Source of the DNA: Phyllobacteriaceae bacterium
Lineage (GTDB): Bacteria > Pseudomonadota > Alphaproteobacteria > Rhizobiales > Rhizobiaceae
Assembly: GCA_029279965.1 (NCBI GenBank)
Contig: JAJUHJ010000017.1
Coordinates: 1 to 37,290, forward strand
Direction of reading: 5' to 3'
DNA: 37,290 nt
The stretch's first letter is position 1. Each line of letters begins with the position of its first letter. The position numbers were made by a program, and so were the translations under genes. Below the pieces are notes generated by a model. That model had not been told where the DNA came from. It saw only the letters and a program-made list of their open reading frames with translations, and did no database searches. This document shows positions 35,376 to 37,290 of the stretch, in pieces.

Positions 35376-35623
35376 CAGGACCCACGCGAGATCAAGGACC
35401 AGACCCAGAAGATGAGCAGCACGGCGAAGATCAGCGCGAGCATGCGGCCGATGCGCCGGCCCCATCGTTCGGTCCAGTCCTGATCGTGTGCCTCCCGCGC
35501 GGTGAAATGGTCGCGCATGTTCGCTGCCGAGCGAAAGAGAAGGGGCTGGCTGTCCCGCTCGACATCCTCGAGAATCCGGCGGGACTCCTCGCGCCGTTCG
35601 TCATCGTTCAGCCTGCCACCCAT
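35375..35623 (-). CDS. Small tail-anchored-type membrane protein upstream of pdxY
   Basis: An 82-residue protein from ATG 35623. The open frame extends to 36007, but the extra part overlaps the divergent acetyltransferase and is not conserved-looking. Residues 1-55 are charged (DDERREESRRILEDVERDSQ, then MRDHFTAREAHDQDWTERWG), and a single C-terminal membrane helix follows (IGRMLALIFAVLLIFWVWSL). The ILEDVERDS and WGRRIGR elements resemble small rhizobial proteins found next to pdxY and annotated as hypothetical. Its stop overlaps the pdxY start (TGATG). The ribosome-binding site is weak. Confidence 0.7.
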   Translation of the reverse strand: MGGRLNDDERREESRRILEDVERDSQPLLFRSAANMRDHFTAREAHDQDWTERWGRRIGRMLALIFAVLLIFWVWSLISRGS

Positions 35624-35896
35624 CTGCCAATCATCGAGCCGGTTGATGTGTATGAGGCCAATAACACCATTCTGAAGCCGTTCGAATAGTTCTTTTGCCC
35701 ATTTTGGCACCGATCCCGTGAGGATAAGACGAAGCGGTGGAAAGGAGAGTGCTATCGATTGCGAACGCGTGTCTACCGGGCCAGACTGGAGCAAATGGAT
35801 TTGGAAGCACATTGCGAAGATGTGATCCGGAACAAAAAGAGCGGCAACCGGTTCCGCTTGCCACAGGAGGGCGGACGCGCGTATGGTTAAGATACC

Positions 35897-36403
35897 ATGA
35901 AGACGTTGTCGATCGAGATCAGACGCGCGGATCCGCGGGACGCGGAAGCGATAGCAGACGTGCATGACCGAGCGTGGCGCGGCGCCTATGCCGGCATCAT
36001 TCCGCACCGTGCGTTAACGGCGATGATCGGCCGTCGGGGCCCAGGATGGTGGGCCAACGCCATCCGCCGCTCGGCAACCGTGCTGGTTCTCGAGATCGGC
36101 GGCGAGATCGCCGGTTATGCCACCCTCGGCCGCAATCGTGCCCGCGAACTCAAGCAGGCGGGCGAGATTTACGAGCTTTATCTTAGCCCTGAATATCAAG
36201 GCGTCGGCTTTGGTCGGCGTCTCCTCGAGGCCGCGCGTGAGACGCTTGCCGCCCACGGACTGAAAGGTCTTGTCATCTGGGCACTGGAAGAGAACACGGG
36301 CGCCATCTCCTTCTACGAAGGCGCAGGCGGGCGCAACACGGCCGAAGGCGTCGAGGTGTTCGACAGCAAGGCACTGCGCAAAATCGCCTTCGTATGGGAT
36401 TGA
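35897..36403 (+). CDS. GNAT N-acetyltransferase
   Basis: A 168-residue acetyltransferase of the GNAT fold. The N-terminal strand and helix are SIEIRRADPRDAEAIADVHDRAW; GEIYELYLSPEYQGVGFGRRLLEAARE holds the acetyl-CoA loop (here in the form QGVGFGRRL); VIWALEENTGAISFYEGAGG is the C-terminal N-x6-FYE motif. This resembles RimI-like and other small-substrate GNATs, and the acceptor cannot be told. No strong ribosome-binding site precedes the ATG. It is divergent from the small protein at 35623, with 273 bp between starts. Confidence 0.9.
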   Translation: MKTLSIEIRRADPRDAEAIADVHDRAWRGAYAGIIPHRALTAMIGRRGPGWWANAIRRSATVLVLEIGGEIAGYATLGRNRARELKQAGEIYELYLSPEYQGVGFGRRLLEAARETLAAHGLKGLVIWALEENTGAISFYEGAGGRNTAEGVEVFDSKALRKIAFVWD

Positions 36404-36467
36404 AGGGTCGCTGCCGGATAAATCACCGGAACAGGATAAGCCGCATTGCGCGCTGCGGCGCGAGCGG

Positions 36468-36563
36468 CTATAGCGTTTTGCCGTCGGATGGAATCATCCG
36501 GCGTCCGCATAAACGCGGAAAAACAATGACATAGAGCATCTCCGCGTCCAAGCTGACGCACGG
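36468..36563 (+). repeat. Intergenic palindromic repeat, copy D (related family)
   Basis: TATAGCGTTTTGCCGTCGGATG with a CATCCGGCG hairpin arm, then AAACGCGG and CAATGACATAGAGCATC, ending in CGCGTCC-aagct-GACGCACGG. The second half parallels the second half of copy B (CAATGAGATAGAACGTCC ... GGACGCACGG). The AGCGTTTT-hairpin-AACGC style is typical of rhizobial intergenic repeats. Confidence 0.6.
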
Positions 36564-36613
36564 GTGGTCTGGGTCAACGCCACAATAGCATATTCAATGA
36601 CATTGGAAGTATC

Positions 36614-37147
36614 ATGCGCATCGAGGCCGTTTCCATTGGCGACAATCCGCCCGCGGACGTGAACGTCATCATCGAGGTTCCCGTCGGCGGTCAACCGATC
36701 AAGTACGAGATGGACAAGGAAGCCGGAACGCTGGTGGTCGACCGTTTCCTTTACACGCCGATGACTTATCCGGGAAACTACGGCTTTGTACCGCACACCT
36801 TGTCCGATGATGGCGATCCCATCGATGTTCTGGTCTGCAACACGCGCCAGCTGATTCCCGGCTGCGTCATCAATGTGCGCCCCATCGGCGTCCTCGTGAT
36901 GGAAGACAATTCCGGGCAGGATGAGAAAATCATCGCCGTGCCATCATCGCATCTCACACGACGCTATGAAGGCGTGGAGAACTTCACCGATCTTCCCGAG
37001 ATCACTTTGCAGCAGATCCAGCATTTCTTCGAGCATTACAAGGATCTGGAGCCCGGTAAGTGGGTGAAGATCGGCGATTGGATGGATGCGGCCGCTGCCC
37101 GCAGACTCATCGTCGAGGCAATCGAACGGGCAAAGAAGCCGGCGTAA
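36614..37147 (+). CDS. ppa: Inorganic pyrophosphatase
   Basis: Ppa hydrolyses pyrophosphate and pulls biosynthetic reactions forward. The 177-residue family I enzyme is complete: [19 protein letters not shown] (active-site Glu and Lys), [23 protein letters not shown] with the metal-binding DGDPIDVL signature, [21 protein letters not shown] (third metal-binding Asp), and [24 protein letters not shown] lies five bases before the ATG. It stands alone between a repeat and the convergent DUF167 gene. Confidence 0.97.
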   Translation: MRIEAVSIGDNPPADVNVIIEVPVGGQPIKYEMDKEAGTLVVDRFLYTPMTYPGNYGFVPHTLSDDGDPIDVLVCNTRQLIPGCVINVRPIGVLVMEDNSGQDEKIIAVPSSHLTRRYEGVENFTDLPEITLQQIQHFFEHYKDLEPGKWVKIGDWMDAAAARRLIVEAIERAKKPA

Positions 37148-37165
37148 CCGGCGCCGCTTCCGCAG

Positions 37166-37290
37166 CTATGCGGATGATGCCGTTTTTACCCTGGCGGCGA
37201 GGCTTTCGGCATCTCCGTTAACGGCAAGCGTCTTGAGACGCGAGGTGGCACCCGCCACCACCGAGACATCGCGCGGCGCCACACCGAACC
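37166..37290 (-). CDS. DUF167 (YggU) family protein, C-terminal end only
   Basis: The window ends inside this gene. The 40 visible residues plus TAG stop read FGVAPRDVSVVAGATSRLKT, then LAVNGDAESLAARVKTASSA. The pattern of a V-x-S-V-V-x-G-x-T-S-R-x-K segment followed by a G-D linker and a closing helix is the C-terminal end of the DUF167/YggU family, small proteins of about 100 residues often found after a YggT gene. It is convergent with ppa. The function is unknown. Confidence 0.8.
   Translation of the reverse strand, partial: FGVAPRDVSVVAGATSRLKTLAVNGDAESLAARVKTASSA

Overview
The window reads as ordinary, gene-dense chromosome of a high-GC alphaproteobacterium of the Rhizobiales, most like Mesorhizobium, Nitratireductor or another Phyllobacteriaceae member. 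This rests on recognised protein families and gene order: sucB-lpdA, a serC-serA pair with a serC-type leader hairpin, a GapR/DUF2312 protein, IalB, Omp25/31-like barrels behind CtrA-type boxes, a YqaA-DsbB pair next to an HNH nuclease, and rhizobial intergenic palindromes. I see no phage, insertion sequence, CRISPR array, rRNA or secretion island, and no clear new multi-gene system.

Layout. 1-4.5 kb: the 2-oxoglutarate dehydrogenase cluster (sucA C-terminal half, sucB with two lipoyl domains, lpdA). The sucA frame opens with about 34 codons that look like the last membrane segment of a MacB/FtsX permease, so the left edge is a gene fusion, a deletion scar or an assembly chimera. 4.5-9.6 kb: a one-helix membrane protein, typA, an MBL-fold persulfide-dioxygenase-like hydrolase, gapR and a YihY-family membrane protein. 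9.6-13.6 kb: tRNA-Leu(CAA) with a good promoter, YqaA and DsbB, an HNH nuclease, an AlkA-like glycosylase and glutamyl-Q tRNA(Asp) synthetase. 13.6-20.8 kb: a 511-residue membrane protein of unknown function, purA, an EamA exporter, and the serC-serA operon. 20.9-25.3 kb: a small membrane protein, two tandem outer-membrane barrels, argG and an IalB-family protein. 25.3-33 kb: a DeoR regulator, a YkvA-like protein, a low-molecular-weight phosphatase overlapping tail-to-tail with thpR, a TesA-like esterase divergent from a YbbA/YbbP-type ABC system, and a Bax-inhibitor-1 protein. 33-37.3 kb: two GNAT acetyltransferases, a small membrane protein-pdxY-carbonic anhydrase cluster, inorganic pyrophosphatase and the 3' end of a DUF167 gene.

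The genes are mostly housekeeping: TCA cycle, serine, arginine and purine synthesis, translation, DNA repair, envelope. The observations most worth a second look are the chimeric sucA 5' end, the CtrA-type boxes placed alike in front of both outer-membrane protein genes, the candidate serC leader RNA, four copies of an intergenic palindromic repeat, and the 94-bp convergent coding overlap at 27.4 kb. All assignments come from reading the sequence; no database search was run.
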